In this document: piece after piece, positions 28,635 to 37,416 of the stretch
Position numbering within the stretch: the stretch's first letter is position 1
How the letters are laid out: every line of letters starts with the position of its first letter
DNA from: Thermocatellispora tengchongensis
GTDB taxonomy: Bacteria > Actinomycetota > Actinomycetes > Streptosporangiales > Streptosporangiaceae
NCBI RefSeq assembly: GCF_014202315.1
Contig: NZ_JACHGN010000021.1
Span: 130,242 to 194,241, forward strand
DNA: 64,000 nucleotides
Direction: 5' to 3'
The notes under the pieces: generated by a model
Databases searched by the model: none
What the model was told of the DNA's origin: nothing
Seen by the model: only the letters and a program-made list of their open reading frames with translations
Program-made: the position numbers and the translations under genes

Positions 28635-30422
28635 TTACCAGCCTAGTTCGGTCTTGAAGGCCGTCAGGGCTTCTGACCAGGACTTGCGGTCCAGGCGGGC
28701 GCCCTGGTACGGGCCCGTCTCCACGGGGGTGTCGTGGAAGCGGGACGGGAGGGATTCGGCGGTCACGCCCTCGCGCAGGGCGTAGGCGTGCATGAGGTCC
28801 AGGCGGGTCTGGCCCGCCTCAAGGAGGCCGGGGAGGGTCATCGGGGTGCCGGAGGCGGCCTCTACCAGGGTCAGGATGTCGTCGATGGTCAGGGGGCGGG
28901 TGGGGGTGCTCGCGAACAGGCAGATGTTGAGGGCGTCCAGGGCGCTCCACAGGCGTAGCAGGCGGGCGGTGCGGCGGCCCCGGTCGGCGTCCAGGGTCAG
29001 CACCGGGGCGGGGTGGGCGCCTACCCGGGCGGCCTCGGGGAGGCAGTACGGCAGGCCCTCCTCCGGGTCGAAGTCGAGGTCGTGCTCCAGGGCGTCGTAG
29101 CGGGGGCCGCCGGGGGCGGCGGCGTAGCCGAGGCCGATGCCGGGCTGGATGCGCGGGTCGAAGCCGGGCAGCTCGCAGTCCTTGGCGACCATCGCGTACG
29201 GCGCCGCCTCCTCGCCGATGGCCCGTGCCGCGCGTGCCGAGCCCTCCGCCAGCAGGGCGCCGTACGGGCCCGACCGGTGGGCGATGTCGTGGATGAGGGC
29301 CGGGAGGGCCGTGGGCTCGCCGAAGGCGGGGGCGCCGGCGGGCAGGAGGCCGCGTTCGGCGCACTCCATGGCGAAGGCCAGGGTGCCGCCCAGGGAGACC
29401 TGGTCCAGGCCCAGGTCGTTGGCCAGGGCGTTGGCGTCGAGGATGGCGTCGAGGTCGTCGATGCCGAGGTTCCAGCCGAGCGCCAGGAACGCCTCCTGGC
29501 CCAGGCCGCCCGACCTGCGCTCGCGGGTGGTGGGCGGGGCGTAGACCTTCAGGCAGTCGGTGGGGCAGCCGGGGCAGTTGCCGGCGGTCGCGAGCGCGCG
29601 CCCCGCGTACGACTCGGCCACCGGCAGGCGCAGGCCGGGCTCGCCCGTGACGCTGAAGTTGCGCACCGAGCCGTAGCCGGGGGCGAGGCCGTCGCTGACC
29701 CAGGCGGCGAAGCCGGGCTCGGCGTGCTGCCAGGAGGCGAGCGGGTTGCCGGGGATCGCCTCCCGGTACGCCGCCGCCAGCCGGGCCAGCGTGACCGGGT
29801 CGGCGCCCGGCACCGGGCCGTCGCCGCCGGGTCCGGGTACGCAGACCACGGCCTTGAGGTTCTTGGCCCCGAGCACCGCGCCCAGGCCGTACCGGGCCGC
29901 CGGGAAGGCGTAGTCGGTGACGACGCTCGCGTACCGGACCAGGTTCTCCCCGGCCGGGCCGATCGCGGCCACGTGGGCGTGGACGCCGTGCCGGGCGCGC
30001 AGCGCGTCGGTGGTGGCGGCGGTGCCGAGGCCGCGCAGTTCCCCGGCGTCGCGCACCGACACCTGCCCGTCCTCCACCAGCACGTACGACAGCGCCGGCG
30101 CGCGCCCGGCGATCGCCAGCGCCTTGGCCCCGGCCGCGCGCATGCCGGCCGCGAAGGGCCCGAGCGCGTGGGCCTCGCCGGCGGCGCCGGTGAGCGGCGA
30201 CTTGGCCAGGAACACCGCCTTGGCCAGTCCGGGGGCGTCGGTGCCGCCGAGCATGCCGGCCGCGATGTAGACCAGGGCCTCGGGCGCGTACGCGTCGAGC
30301 CCGGCGGGCGTCCGCTCGGACAGCAGCCGCAACCCCAGGATGGAGCCGCCGAAGTGGCCCCGCTCGCGGGTGCGGTCCTCCCGCTCGACGGTCCGCCGGG
30401 TCAGATCGACGACGAAAGGCAT
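28635..30422 (-). CDS. aor: Aldehyde ferredoxin oxidoreductase family protein
   Basis: 595 residues, normal length for the family. Order: beta-sandwich N-terminal domain (1-205, VDLTRRTVEREDRTRERGHFGGSILG, AAIGPAGENLVRYASV, GLGAVLGAKNLKAVV), then the helical domains. The four [4Fe-4S] ligands are visible: Cys283, Cys286 and Cys290 in CPGCPTDC, and Cys501 in LNICLFAS. DPRIQPGIGLGYAAAPGGP and WNLGIDDLDAI are typical cofactor-domain segments. Members use a tungsten or molybdenum bis-pterin to oxidise aldehydes with ferredoxin as acceptor. No ferredoxin or pterin gene is near. Divergent from the CHAP gene; ATG 30422. Confidence 0.92.
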   Translation of the reverse strand: MPFVVDLTRRTVEREDRTRERGHFGGSILGLRLLSERTPAGLDAYAPEALVYIAAGMLGGTDAPGLAKAVFLAKSPLTGAAGEAHALGPFAAGMRAAGAKALAIAGRAPALSYVLVEDGQVSVRDAGELRGLGTAATTDALRARHGVHAHVAAIGPAGENLVRYASVVTDYAFPAARYGLGAVLGAKNLKAVVCVPGPGGDGPVPGADPVTLARLAAAYREAIPGNPLASWQHAEPGFAAWVSDGLAPGYGSVRNFSVTGEPGLRLPVAESYAGRALATAGNCPGCPTDCLKVYAPPTTRERRSGGLGQEAFLALGWNLGIDDLDAILDANALANDLGLDQVSLGGTLAFAMECAERGLLPAGAPAFGEPTALPALIHDIAHRSGPYGALLAEGSARAARAIGEEAAPYAMVAKDCELPGFDPRIQPGIGLGYAAAPGGPRYDALEHDLDFDPEEGLPYCLPEAARVGAHPAPVLTLDADRGRRTARLLRLWSALDALNICLFASTPTRPLTIDDILTLVEAASGTPMTLPGLLEAGQTRLDLMHAYALREGVTAESLPSRFHDTPVETGPYQGARLDRKSWSEALTAFKTELGW

Positions 30423-30496
30423 GCGCTCACTCCGGTGTGCAGGATCGTGTGACCGGGCGGATACTACTCATTTCTCCACGGCGTCACATAGGCCAC

Positions 30497-30511
30497 CCTG
30501 GGTATCCCAGG
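30497..30511. promoter_or_regulatory. Inverted repeat upstream of the AOR gene
   Basis: CCTGGGTATCCCAGG has 6-bp perfect arms around TAT and is centred about 80 bp upstream of the AOR ATG, in a 291-bp divergent intergenic region. The following 120 bp (30525-30650) are markedly AT-rich for this genome. A regulator-binding role is plausible but unproven. Confidence 0.35.
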
Positions 30512-30713
30512 TCACAGAGCGTGAGCATCGATGATAGCCAATCAGCGAGCGATTTTCGCGTAAAACATCAAAACCGGCATAGCCGACAAATTCCCAGAAT
30601 GTCTGATTAAAGTCCATCGATAGCGAAAGCGATCACCCTGTGCGGGGCGGGCGCGCCGCCGTACGCCGTCGGATGAGGAGTCATGTGGAGCGTTCCTGTG
30701 CCCGGGGACTCAC

Positions 30714-31763
30714 TTGAGCGGCTCGGATGACATCACCGGCAAGCTGCTCAAGGTCATAAAGCCGGAACTCGGTTACAAGGAGAGGGCCGGACAGCACACC
30801 AAATTCGGCGCGTGGTACTCCAAGGCGGTTGACGACCCGCAGTACAAGAACGCCCCCTGGTGCGACATGTTCATCGCCTGGGCGGCGAACAGGGCGGGCG
30901 TGGCGGAGTTCGTCGGCGAGTTCGCCTGGACGCCCTCGCACGCGCGCTGGTTCGAGCAGCGCGGCGCCTGGACCTCCGAGCCCGAGGTGGGCGCGCTGGT
31001 GTTCTTCGACTGGTCGGGCTCGAAGAACATCAAGAAGATCGACCACGTCGGCATCGTGGAGCGGGTCGCGGGCGGCAAGATCCACACCATCGAGGCCAAC
31101 GTGGACCGGGTGTGGCTCAAGCGCAAGGTGCGCGATGAGAGCAAGGTCGTCGGGTACGGCGTGCCGCGCAAGGTCAAGGAGTTCGTGGAGGCCGAGGCGC
31201 TGCGGGTCCAGGCCGGGCACACGGCCCCCGAGCCGGTGCCGCCCCAGGCGGTGAGCGCGGCCGGGATGAGCGGGCGGGAGGCGGTCCCGGTCGAGTTCGT
31301 GCCGACGACCGGCCTGATCGCGCTGGGCGTGATGGTCGGCACGATCGTGCTGGTCGCCCGGCGTACGGTGGCGCGGCCCCAGCCCGCCACGGCCGGACGG
31401 CACCGCAGGCGGCGACGCGCCCAGCCGCCCCCGGCCGGACGGGTCTCCGCGGCCCCGGCCGAACGCGTCCCGGCCGCTTCGGCCGAACACGTCCCGGCCG
31501 CCCCGGCCGAACACGTCCCGGCCCCGCGGGTGCCGGCACGCGCGGGCGAACGGGTGCCACAGCCTTCGGGCGAACGGGTGCCGGCGCCTTCGGGTGAACG
31601 GGTCTCACAGCGTGCGGGTGAACGCGTCTCACGGCCTGCCGGCGAACGGGTGCCGCAGCCTGCCGCCGTACGGAGCCCGGCGCCCGGCGGTGGGGAGGGT
31701 GCCGAGCGGGTGGAGTACTACCTGCCTATCCCGGCGCCAGGAGGTCGAGGGCCTGGTCGATGA
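30714..31763 (+). CDS. Membrane-anchored CHAP-domain protein with repeated tail
   Basis: 349 residues from TTG 30714 (GGGGA upstream; nearby ATG and GTG codons are out of frame). The CHAP amidase/endopeptidase domain spans about 15-155: nucleophile Cys50 in APWCDMFIAWAANRAG, His111 in KKIDHVGIVERV, and Glu127/Asn129 in HTIEANVDRVW. One membrane helix follows at about 199-216, then an Arg-rich stretch. By the positive-inside rule this puts the N-terminal domain outside and the tail inside, although no N-terminal signal peptide is present. The tail (about 240-330) is built of eight- to nine-residue repeats of AERVPA/GERVPQP type. Probable peptidoglycan hydrolase. Overlaps the convergent GT9 gene by 38 bp. 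Confidence 0.75.
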   Translation: MSGSDDITGKLLKVIKPELGYKERAGQHTKFGAWYSKAVDDPQYKNAPWCDMFIAWAANRAGVAEFVGEFAWTPSHARWFEQRGAWTSEPEVGALVFFDWSGSKNIKKIDHVGIVERVAGGKIHTIEANVDRVWLKRKVRDESKVVGYGVPRKVKEFVEAEALRVQAGHTAPEPVPPQAVSAAGMSGREAVPVEFVPTTGLIALGVMVGTIVLVARRTVARPQPATAGRHRRRRRAQPPPAGRVSAAPAERVPAASAEHVPAAPAEHVPAPRVPARAGERVPQPSGERVPAPSGERVSQRAGERVSRPAGERVPQPAAVRSPAPGGGEGAERVEYYLPIPAPGGRGPGR

Positions 31764-32799
31764 CGTCGTCCACCGGCACGTCGGTCACCCAGGACACGTC
31801 GTGCGGGCAGCGTTCCGCGCCCGGGTCCAGGCCGCAGGCCCCGCACACCGGGCAGGCCGCCGTCCAGGAGATCAGCGGGCGGTGCCGGGCGCGGCCGAGC
31901 GGGCTCGCGGTGATCATGTTGCCGCACCAGTAGACCGACACCGTCGGGGTGCCCACGGCTCCGGCCAGGTGGCGCGGGCCGGTGTCGTTGCCGACCAGCA
32001 GGGCGCACCGCTCGTACAGGGCGGCCAGGCCGCCGATGGACAGCGCGCCGACGAGCGGGCGGGCCGGGACGCTCATCCCGGCGACCACCTTCTCCACCAC
32101 CTCGCGCTCCGGCTCGGTGCCGGTGACCACGAACGAGATCGGCCCCGCCGTGGCGGCGAGGTGGTCGGCGACGGCGGCGAAGCGCTCCGGCGGCCAGCGG
32201 CGGCGCGGATCGACGGCGCCGGGGTGGATCGCGACCAGGCGGGGGCCGGCGGCCGGCGGGCCGAGCACCCGGGCCGCCTCGGCGCGGTCGGCGGGCGTCA
32301 CGGCGACGCGCGGCTCGTACTCCGCCGTGGCGCCGCCGACCAGCGCGGCGACCTCCAGCAGCCGGTGGGTCTCGTGCTGGTGGTAGACGTAGGGCACCCA
32401 CCGGTCCAGCGGCTCGGCGCCCTCGGCGCGCAGGCCCGCCGTGACCCGGGCGCCCAGGGCGCGTACGAACGGGTTGGAGTTGCCCCCGCCGCCGTGCATC
32501 TGGACGGCCAGGTCGAAGCGGCGCCCGCGCAGGGCCTCCAGCAGGCGCGGCGGCGGCCGGGAGCCGTCCTCGGGGCCCGAGACGCCCGAGATGGGCGGCA
32601 GCGCCACCACGTCGTCCACCGGGCCGGGCCGCCCGGCGAGGAAGGCGGCGTGCCACTCACGGCCGAGCAGGGTGAGCCGGGCGTCCGGGTAGGCGTTCTT
32701 GAGCGCGTGCAGCGCGGGGAAGGCGAGCAGCAGGTCGCCCAGGGCGTTCGCGCGCAGCACCGCGATCCGGCGCACGCCCGGCACGGTCGTCGCGCTCAC
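31726..32799 (-). CDS. Glycosyltransferase family 9 (heptosyltransferase-like)
   Basis: 357 residues from GTG 32799, overlapping the HldE stop (GTGA). GT-B fold: RIAVLRANALGDLLLAFPALHAL at the N-terminus and VAIHPGAVDPRRRWPPERFAAV plus LLVGNDTGPRHLAGAVGTPTVSVYW in the C-terminal half, the classical ADP-heptosyltransferase elements. A Cys-rich insert, CPVCGACG ... CPHDVSWV, may bind a metal. With HldE immediately upstream it is likely to transfer ADP-heptose or a related nucleotide sugar to an unknown acceptor, since actinomycetes lack LPS. Confidence 0.88.
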   Translation of the reverse strand: MSATTVPGVRRIAVLRANALGDLLLAFPALHALKNAYPDARLTLLGREWHAAFLAGRPGPVDDVVALPPISGVSGPEDGSRPPPRLLEALRGRRFDLAVQMHGGGGNSNPFVRALGARVTAGLRAEGAEPLDRWVPYVYHQHETHRLLEVAALVGGATAEYEPRVAVTPADRAEAARVLGPPAAGPRLVAIHPGAVDPRRRWPPERFAAVADHLAATAGPISFVVTGTEPEREVVEKVVAGMSVPARPLVGALSIGGLAALYERCALLVGNDTGPRHLAGAVGTPTVSVYWCGNMITASPLGRARHRPLISWTAACPVCGACGLDPGAERCPHDVSWVTDVPVDDVIDQALDLLAPG

Positions 32800-34232
32800 C
32801 CCACGTCCTGCGCCTTCATCCGGCCGATGATCGCGGTGCTGGACCGGTCGGGCACGTAGTCCAGCACCCGCACCTCGCCGCCCAGCTCGCGCACCAGGTC
32901 GGTCTCGGGCAGCATCTCGGGCGTGTAGTCGCCGCCCTTGACGTACAGGTCGGGGCGGATCATGCGCAGCAGCCGCTCGGGGGTGTCCTCGTCGAAGCTG
33001 GTCACGTAGTCCACGGGCTGCAGCGCCGCGAGCACCGACATCCGGTCCTCGCAGGAGTTGACCGGCCGGTCGGGGCCCTTGAGCCGGGCCACGCTGGCGT
33101 CGCTGTTGACCGCGACCACCAGTACGTCGCCCAGCCTGCGCGCCTGCTCCAGGTACGCCACGTGGCCCCGGTGCAGCACGTCGAAGCAGCCGTTGGTGAA
33201 GACGATCCTGTGCCCGCGGCGGCGGTGCTCGTCCACCCGCCTGGCCACCCGCTCGGGCGGCTGCACCAGGCCGTCCTCCTGGCGCAGCGCGCGCAGCAGC
33301 TCGTGCCGGGAGCAGGTGGCGGTGCCGGGGCTGCGCACGACCACGCCGGCCGCCGCCTGCGCGGCCTCGGCGGCCTCCTCCGGCGGGGCGCCGCCGGCCA
33401 GCCACAGCGCGAAGGCGGCGGTGTAGGTGTCGCCCGCGCCGGTGGTCATGTGCTCGGGAGCGGGCTCGGCGTACGTACGGTACGGCTCGCGCCCGCGCCG
33501 GTGCAGCAGCGTGCCGTCGCCGTCCAGGGTGGTGACCACCATCTGGGCGCCGGTGACCTCCAGCAGCCGCTCGGAGCGGGCGGCCAGGTGGCGCACCCGG
33601 TCGGCGGGCTCGCCGCCGTCCTCGCCCGCCTCCGCGAGGAGCTGCAGGACCTCGCCGTAGCTGGGCAGTACGGCCGTCGGGGCGCACTCCCGCCACGGCC
33701 CGACCGCGTGCGCGTCCACGACGAGGAGGGGCGGGGCGAGCGCGGCGAGCGCCCGGCGCAGGCCCGGGGTGCACACGCCGCTCCCGTAGTCGCACACGAT
33801 CACCACGTCGGCGGTCTCCGCGGCGGCGGCCAGCCGCCGCGTCAGCTCGCGCTCGACCGGCTCGGGCACCGGCCCGCGGTCCTCCTCGTCGTAGCGGGCG
33901 ACGAGCTGGCCGCCGGCCATCAGCCTGCGCTTGTGCGAGGTGCGCCGGCCGGCCACCGCGGCGAGCCAGGTATCGACGCCGCGCAGCCGGAGCATGCCGG
34001 TCAGCCGCTCCCCGCACTCGTCGGCGCCGACGACGCCGAGCAGGCGCACCCGGGCGCCGAGCGCGGCGAGGTTGGCGGCGGTGTTGGCCGCCCCGCCGGG
34101 CGCCTCGTCCACGTTCTCGACGCTGACGACGGGCACCGGGGCCTCCTGCGCGATGCGCTTGACCGGGCCGCGCAGCCACGAGTCGAGCATCACGTCGCCG
34201 ACCACGACAGCGTGGATGGTTCTGTCCGCCAT
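32796..34232 (-). CDS. hldE: Bifunctional heptose-7-phosphate kinase / heptose-1-phosphate adenylyltransferase
   Basis: 478 residues, the usual HldE length. The N-terminal ribokinase-like half (about 1-320) has APGGAANTAANLAALGA and the catalytic GAGDTYTAAF (Asp268). The C-terminal cytidylyltransferase-like half (about 340-478) has FTNGCFDVLHRGH (HxGH at 354-357), NSDASVARLKG and SSTAIIGRM. Known HldE enzymes phosphorylate D-glycero-beta-D-manno-heptose 7-phosphate at C1 and adenylylate it, giving ADP-heptose precursor. The GT9 partner is translationally coupled. No GmhA, GmhB or HldD gene is in the window. First gene of its unit, 85 bp of AT-richer DNA after rodA's end. Confidence 0.92.
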   Translation of the reverse strand: MADRTIHAVVVGDVMLDSWLRGPVKRIAQEAPVPVVSVENVDEAPGGAANTAANLAALGARVRLLGVVGADECGERLTGMLRLRGVDTWLAAVAGRRTSHKRRLMAGGQLVARYDEEDRGPVPEPVERELTRRLAAAAETADVVIVCDYGSGVCTPGLRRALAALAPPLLVVDAHAVGPWRECAPTAVLPSYGEVLQLLAEAGEDGGEPADRVRHLAARSERLLEVTGAQMVVTTLDGDGTLLHRRGREPYRTYAEPAPEHMTTGAGDTYTAAFALWLAGGAPPEEAAEAAQAAAGVVVRSPGTATCSRHELLRALRQEDGLVQPPERVARRVDEHRRRGHRIVFTNGCFDVLHRGHVAYLEQARRLGDVLVVAVNSDASVARLKGPDRPVNSCEDRMSVLAALQPVDYVTSFDEDTPERLLRMIRPDLYVKGGDYTPEMLPETDLVRELGGEVRVLDYVPDRSSTAIIGRMKAQDVG

Positions 34233-34317
34233 GACAAGCGGCTACCCGGACAGAAGTGAAAAAACCACCTCTTACACAATGATGGTGCGATATCTCCCAC
34301 TAAGTCACTACTGACGG

Positions 34318-35508
34318 TTACGGCATTCCCCGGCCCACCTGCCGGTGCACCGCCTGGAGCAGGCCGACCGCGACCAGCCCGGAGATCGTGGCCGACCCCC
34401 CGTACGAAAGGAACGGCAGCGGCACCCCGATGATCGGCATGATGCCGAGCGTCATGCCCACGTTGACGAAGGTCTGGAAGGCCAGCCAGCACACCGTCCC
34501 CGCCGCGATCACGGTCCCGTACGGCGTGACGCTGCGCGCGGCGATCCGCAGCCCCCGCCACAGCAGCGCCAGCATCACCACCAGGATCGCCCCCGCCCCC
34601 ACGAAGCCCAGCTCCTCGCCCGCCACCGTGAAGATGAAGTCGCTGTGCTGCTCGGGCACGAACTCCCCCGCCGTCTGCCCGCCGCGGAACAGCCCCTGCC
34701 CGGAGAACCCGCCCGAGCCGATCGCGATCTTGGCCTGGGCCGCGTTGTAGCCGGCGCCGAGCGGGTCGGCGTCCGGGTCGGCCAGCACCAGCAGCCGCTG
34801 GAGCTGGTAGGGCCGGATCAGGCCGAGGAACCAGGCCAGCGCCGCCACGCCCACGCCCGCGGCGGCCAGCGCGCCCAGCCACACCTTGCGCACCCCGGAG
34901 ACCAGCACCATGCCGGCCGTCATCGCCACGAACACCAGCGCGGTGCCGAGGTCGGGCTCGGCCAGGATCAGCAGCGCCGGCAGCGCCGCGAGGACCAGCG
35001 CGAGCAGCAGCGCGCCCACGCCCGGCCGCCGCTCCCCGTCGCGCAGCTCGCCCAGCGGCACGGCCACCCCCAACACCAGCGCGAGCTTGGCGAACTCCGA
35101 CGGCTGGAACTGCACCCCGCCGCCCAGCACGATCCACGACTTCGACCCGTTGACCGTGCTGCCCAGCGGCGAGAGCACCACCGCGAGCCCGAGCAGCGCC
35201 ACGACGTACAGCATCGGCACGTACGCGCGCAGGATGCGCAGGTCGGAGCGGGCGATCAGCACCATGAGCGCCACGCCGATCCCGGCCGCGATCCCCTGGC
35301 GGCGCAGGAACCAGGACGGGTCGCCGCCCTGCTGGATCAGCCCCGGCCGGGTCGCCGACCAGATCAGCAGCAGCCCGGTCAGCGTGAGGGCGGCCGCGCA
35401 GCCGTACAGGACCCAGTCGGGCCGCTTCAGCCTGTCCACCACCCGCAGCGCGAACGGCCGCCGCCACGTCCCGCCCCGCTCCCGGTACGCCGCCCGCGCC
35501 GCGCTCAC
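34318..35508 (-). CDS. rodA: Rod-shape SEDS glycosyltransferase RodA
   Basis: 396 residues, ten membrane helices of the FtsW/RodA/SpoVE family. Signatures: LGSTVNGSKSWIVLGG (catalytic-loop segment after helix 3-4), FQPSEFAKLALVLG, EQHSDFIFTVAGEELGFVG and MPIIGVPLPFLSYGGSA. RodA polymerises lipid II glycan strands with its cognate class B PBP, encoded immediately upstream and overlapping by 4 bp. A basic N-terminal extension of about 25 residues precedes the first helix. GTG start. Last gene of the mre operon. Confidence 0.95.
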   Translation of the reverse strand: MSAARAAYRERGGTWRRPFALRVVDRLKRPDWVLYGCAAALTLTGLLLIWSATRPGLIQQGGDPSWFLRRQGIAAGIGVALMVLIARSDLRILRAYVPMLYVVALLGLAVVLSPLGSTVNGSKSWIVLGGGVQFQPSEFAKLALVLGVAVPLGELRDGERRPGVGALLLALVLAALPALLILAEPDLGTALVFVAMTAGMVLVSGVRKVWLGALAAAGVGVAALAWFLGLIRPYQLQRLLVLADPDADPLGAGYNAAQAKIAIGSGGFSGQGLFRGGQTAGEFVPEQHSDFIFTVAGEELGFVGAGAILVVMLALLWRGLRIAARSVTPYGTVIAAGTVCWLAFQTFVNVGMTLGIMPIIGVPLPFLSYGGSATISGLVAVGLLQAVHRQVGRGMP

Positions 35509-37388
35509 CGCGGGTCCTCCAGGCCGTACATGCCGGCCCAGATCTCCCGGGCCACCGGCGCGGCCACGTCACCGCCCTTGCCGCCCTGGGAGACCATGAC
35601 GACCACGACATACTCCGGGGACGCGGCGGGGGCGAAGGAGGCGAACCAGGAGGTGTCCCGGCGACCGGCCACCTCGGCCGTGCCGGTCTTGCCGGCGACG
35701 GCCAGCTTCGCCCGGGGGAAGCCCTTGAACGCCTCCTCGGCCGTGCCCACCCGGGTCACGTCCGCGAGCGCCGACCTGATGTAGGCCAGGACCTGCGCCG
35801 AGACCGGCAGCCGTCCGACGACCTGCGGCTCGATCTCGCGCACCACCTCGCCGTCGCGCTGCACCCGCTGGGCCACGCGCGGGCTGAACAGGGTGCCGCC
35901 GTTGGCGATGGCGGCGTACGCGCGGGCGAGCTGCACCGGCGTGACCAGCACGTCCCCCTGGCCGATGGAGAAGTTGGCCGCGTCGCCCGGCCACCAGGTC
36001 GCGGCCTCGCGCCGCTCCGCCTCCGTGGCGGCGCCCTCGGCCCGCGCCTTCTTCCAGGCGCGGCCCGGCACCCGCCCGGCGGCCTCACCTGGCAGGTCGA
36101 TGCCGGTCGGCTCGCCGAAGCCGAACGCGCGGGCCGTGCGCTGCATCACGTCCGCGGGCCTGGCGACCGGGCTGAGCCCGCCGTCGCGCCGCCACAGCTC
36201 CTCGGCGAACCGGTAGAAGATCGTGTCGCAGGACACCACCAGGGCCTTGCGGATGTCCATCGGGCCCAGGTCCAGGCCGCGGTAGTTGCGGAAGTCGCGG
36301 GCGCCGACGCGGTAGGAGCCGGGGCAGTCGTACCAGGCGGTCGTGCTGTACCCGGCGTTGATCGCCGCCGACGCCGAGACCACCTTCCAGGTCGAGCCCG
36401 GCGCCCACTCCCCCGCGACCGCCCGCGCGAGCAGCGGCCTGCCGCCCTCCGCGCCGAACAGCCGCTCGTACTCGGCGGTGGTGATGCCGCCGGTCCACAC
36501 GTTCGGGTCGTAGGTGGGCGCGCCGGCCAGCGCCACCACCCGGCCGGTGCGCGCCTCCATCACCACCGCCGCCCCGCCGTCGCCCGCCCGCCGGGTGGCC
36601 CGGCCGAGCGCCTGCTCGGCGAGCTGCTGCACGTCGGCGTCGATGCTGGTCACCAGGTCGTTCCCGGGCACCGGATCGGTCTGCCGGAGCTGACGGCCCA
36701 CCCGGCCCGCGCTGTCCACCGCGACCAGGCGGCGGCCCGGCGTGCCGGCGAGGTCGCGCTCGTAGACCGCTTCGAGGCCGGCGCGGCCCACCATGGTCAC
36801 CCCGGTGGCGTCCTTCGGGGCCGCCTCCTCGCGCGGGGCGGGCTGGAGGTAGCCGAGCACCTGGGCGGCGGCGGTGCCGTACGGGTAGGACCTGATCGGC
36901 TGCAAGCCGGTGCTCACGCCGGGGAACTCCCGCGCGCGCTCCATGATCTGGAACGCGGTGCGCACGTCCACGTCGGCGGTGACCGGGATCGGCTCGTACG
37001 GCGAGCCGGGCCAGCAGGGCCGCGGCACCTCCCGCGTGCACAGCCGGGTCTTGGCGGCCAGGTCGGCGTACGACTGGCCGAGCACCCCCGCCAGCCGGGT
37101 CAGCACCGCGCGCCCGCCGTCGGGCTGGTCGCGCAGCGCCATGTGGTCCACCGACACCACCGGCAGGCTCCGGTTGGCGACCAGCGGGCGGCCCTCGCGG
37201 TCCAGGATCTGGCCGCGCAGCGCGGGCAGCGCGATCTGCCGCACCCGGGTCTCCACCGCGGCCTCCTCGTACGCCGCGCCGCTCATGATCTGCACCTGCC
37301 ACAGCCGTCCGAGCAGCGTGAGCAGCAGCGCGACCACCACGACGTGCAGCACCGCCAGCCGTGCCCGCGGGGCCCCGCGCCGGTTCAC
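35505..37388 (-). CDS. mrdA: Penicillin-binding protein 2 (class B transpeptidase)
   Basis: 627 residues. One N-terminal membrane helix (about 11-35), PBP dimerisation domain (RGQILDREGRPLVANRS), then transpeptidase domain with SxxK as Ser332-Thr-Trp-Lys335, SxN as Ser386-Cys-Asp388 and KTG as Lys567-Thr-Gly569 (KTGTAEV). The SCD variant in place of SxN is common in PBP2. It cross-links peptidoglycan made by RodA during elongation or spore-wall synthesis. GTG start; 28 bp from the mreD stop. Confidence 0.95.
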   Translation of the reverse strand: MNRRGAPRARLAVLHVVVVALLLTLLGRLWQVQIMSGAAYEEAAVETRVRQIALPALRGQILDREGRPLVANRSLPVVSVDHMALRDQPDGGRAVLTRLAGVLGQSYADLAAKTRLCTREVPRPCWPGSPYEPIPVTADVDVRTAFQIMERAREFPGVSTGLQPIRSYPYGTAAAQVLGYLQPAPREEAAPKDATGVTMVGRAGLEAVYERDLAGTPGRRLVAVDSAGRVGRQLRQTDPVPGNDLVTSIDADVQQLAEQALGRATRRAGDGGAAVVMEARTGRVVALAGAPTYDPNVWTGGITTAEYERLFGAEGGRPLLARAVAGEWAPGSTWKVVSASAAINAGYSTTAWYDCPGSYRVGARDFRNYRGLDLGPMDIRKALVVSCDTIFYRFAEELWRRDGGLSPVARPADVMQRTARAFGFGEPTGIDLPGEAAGRVPGRAWKKARAEGAATEAERREAATWWPGDAANFSIGQGDVLVTPVQLARAYAAIANGGTLFSPRVAQRVQRDGEVVREIEPQVVGRLPVSAQVLAYIRSALADVTRVGTAEEAFKGFPRAKLAVAGKTGTAEVAGRRDTSWFASFAPAASPEYVVVVMVSQGGKGGDVAAPVAREIWAGMYGLEDPR

Positions 37389-37416
37389 CGCGCGGCCTCC
37401 CGCTCCGGCATCCCGT

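Noticed and set aside
30423-30713. c-di-AMP (ydaO) riboswitch ahead of a cell-wall hydrolase
   Set aside because: Such riboswitches precede many actinomycete wall hydrolases, but none of the conserved core segments could be found here.
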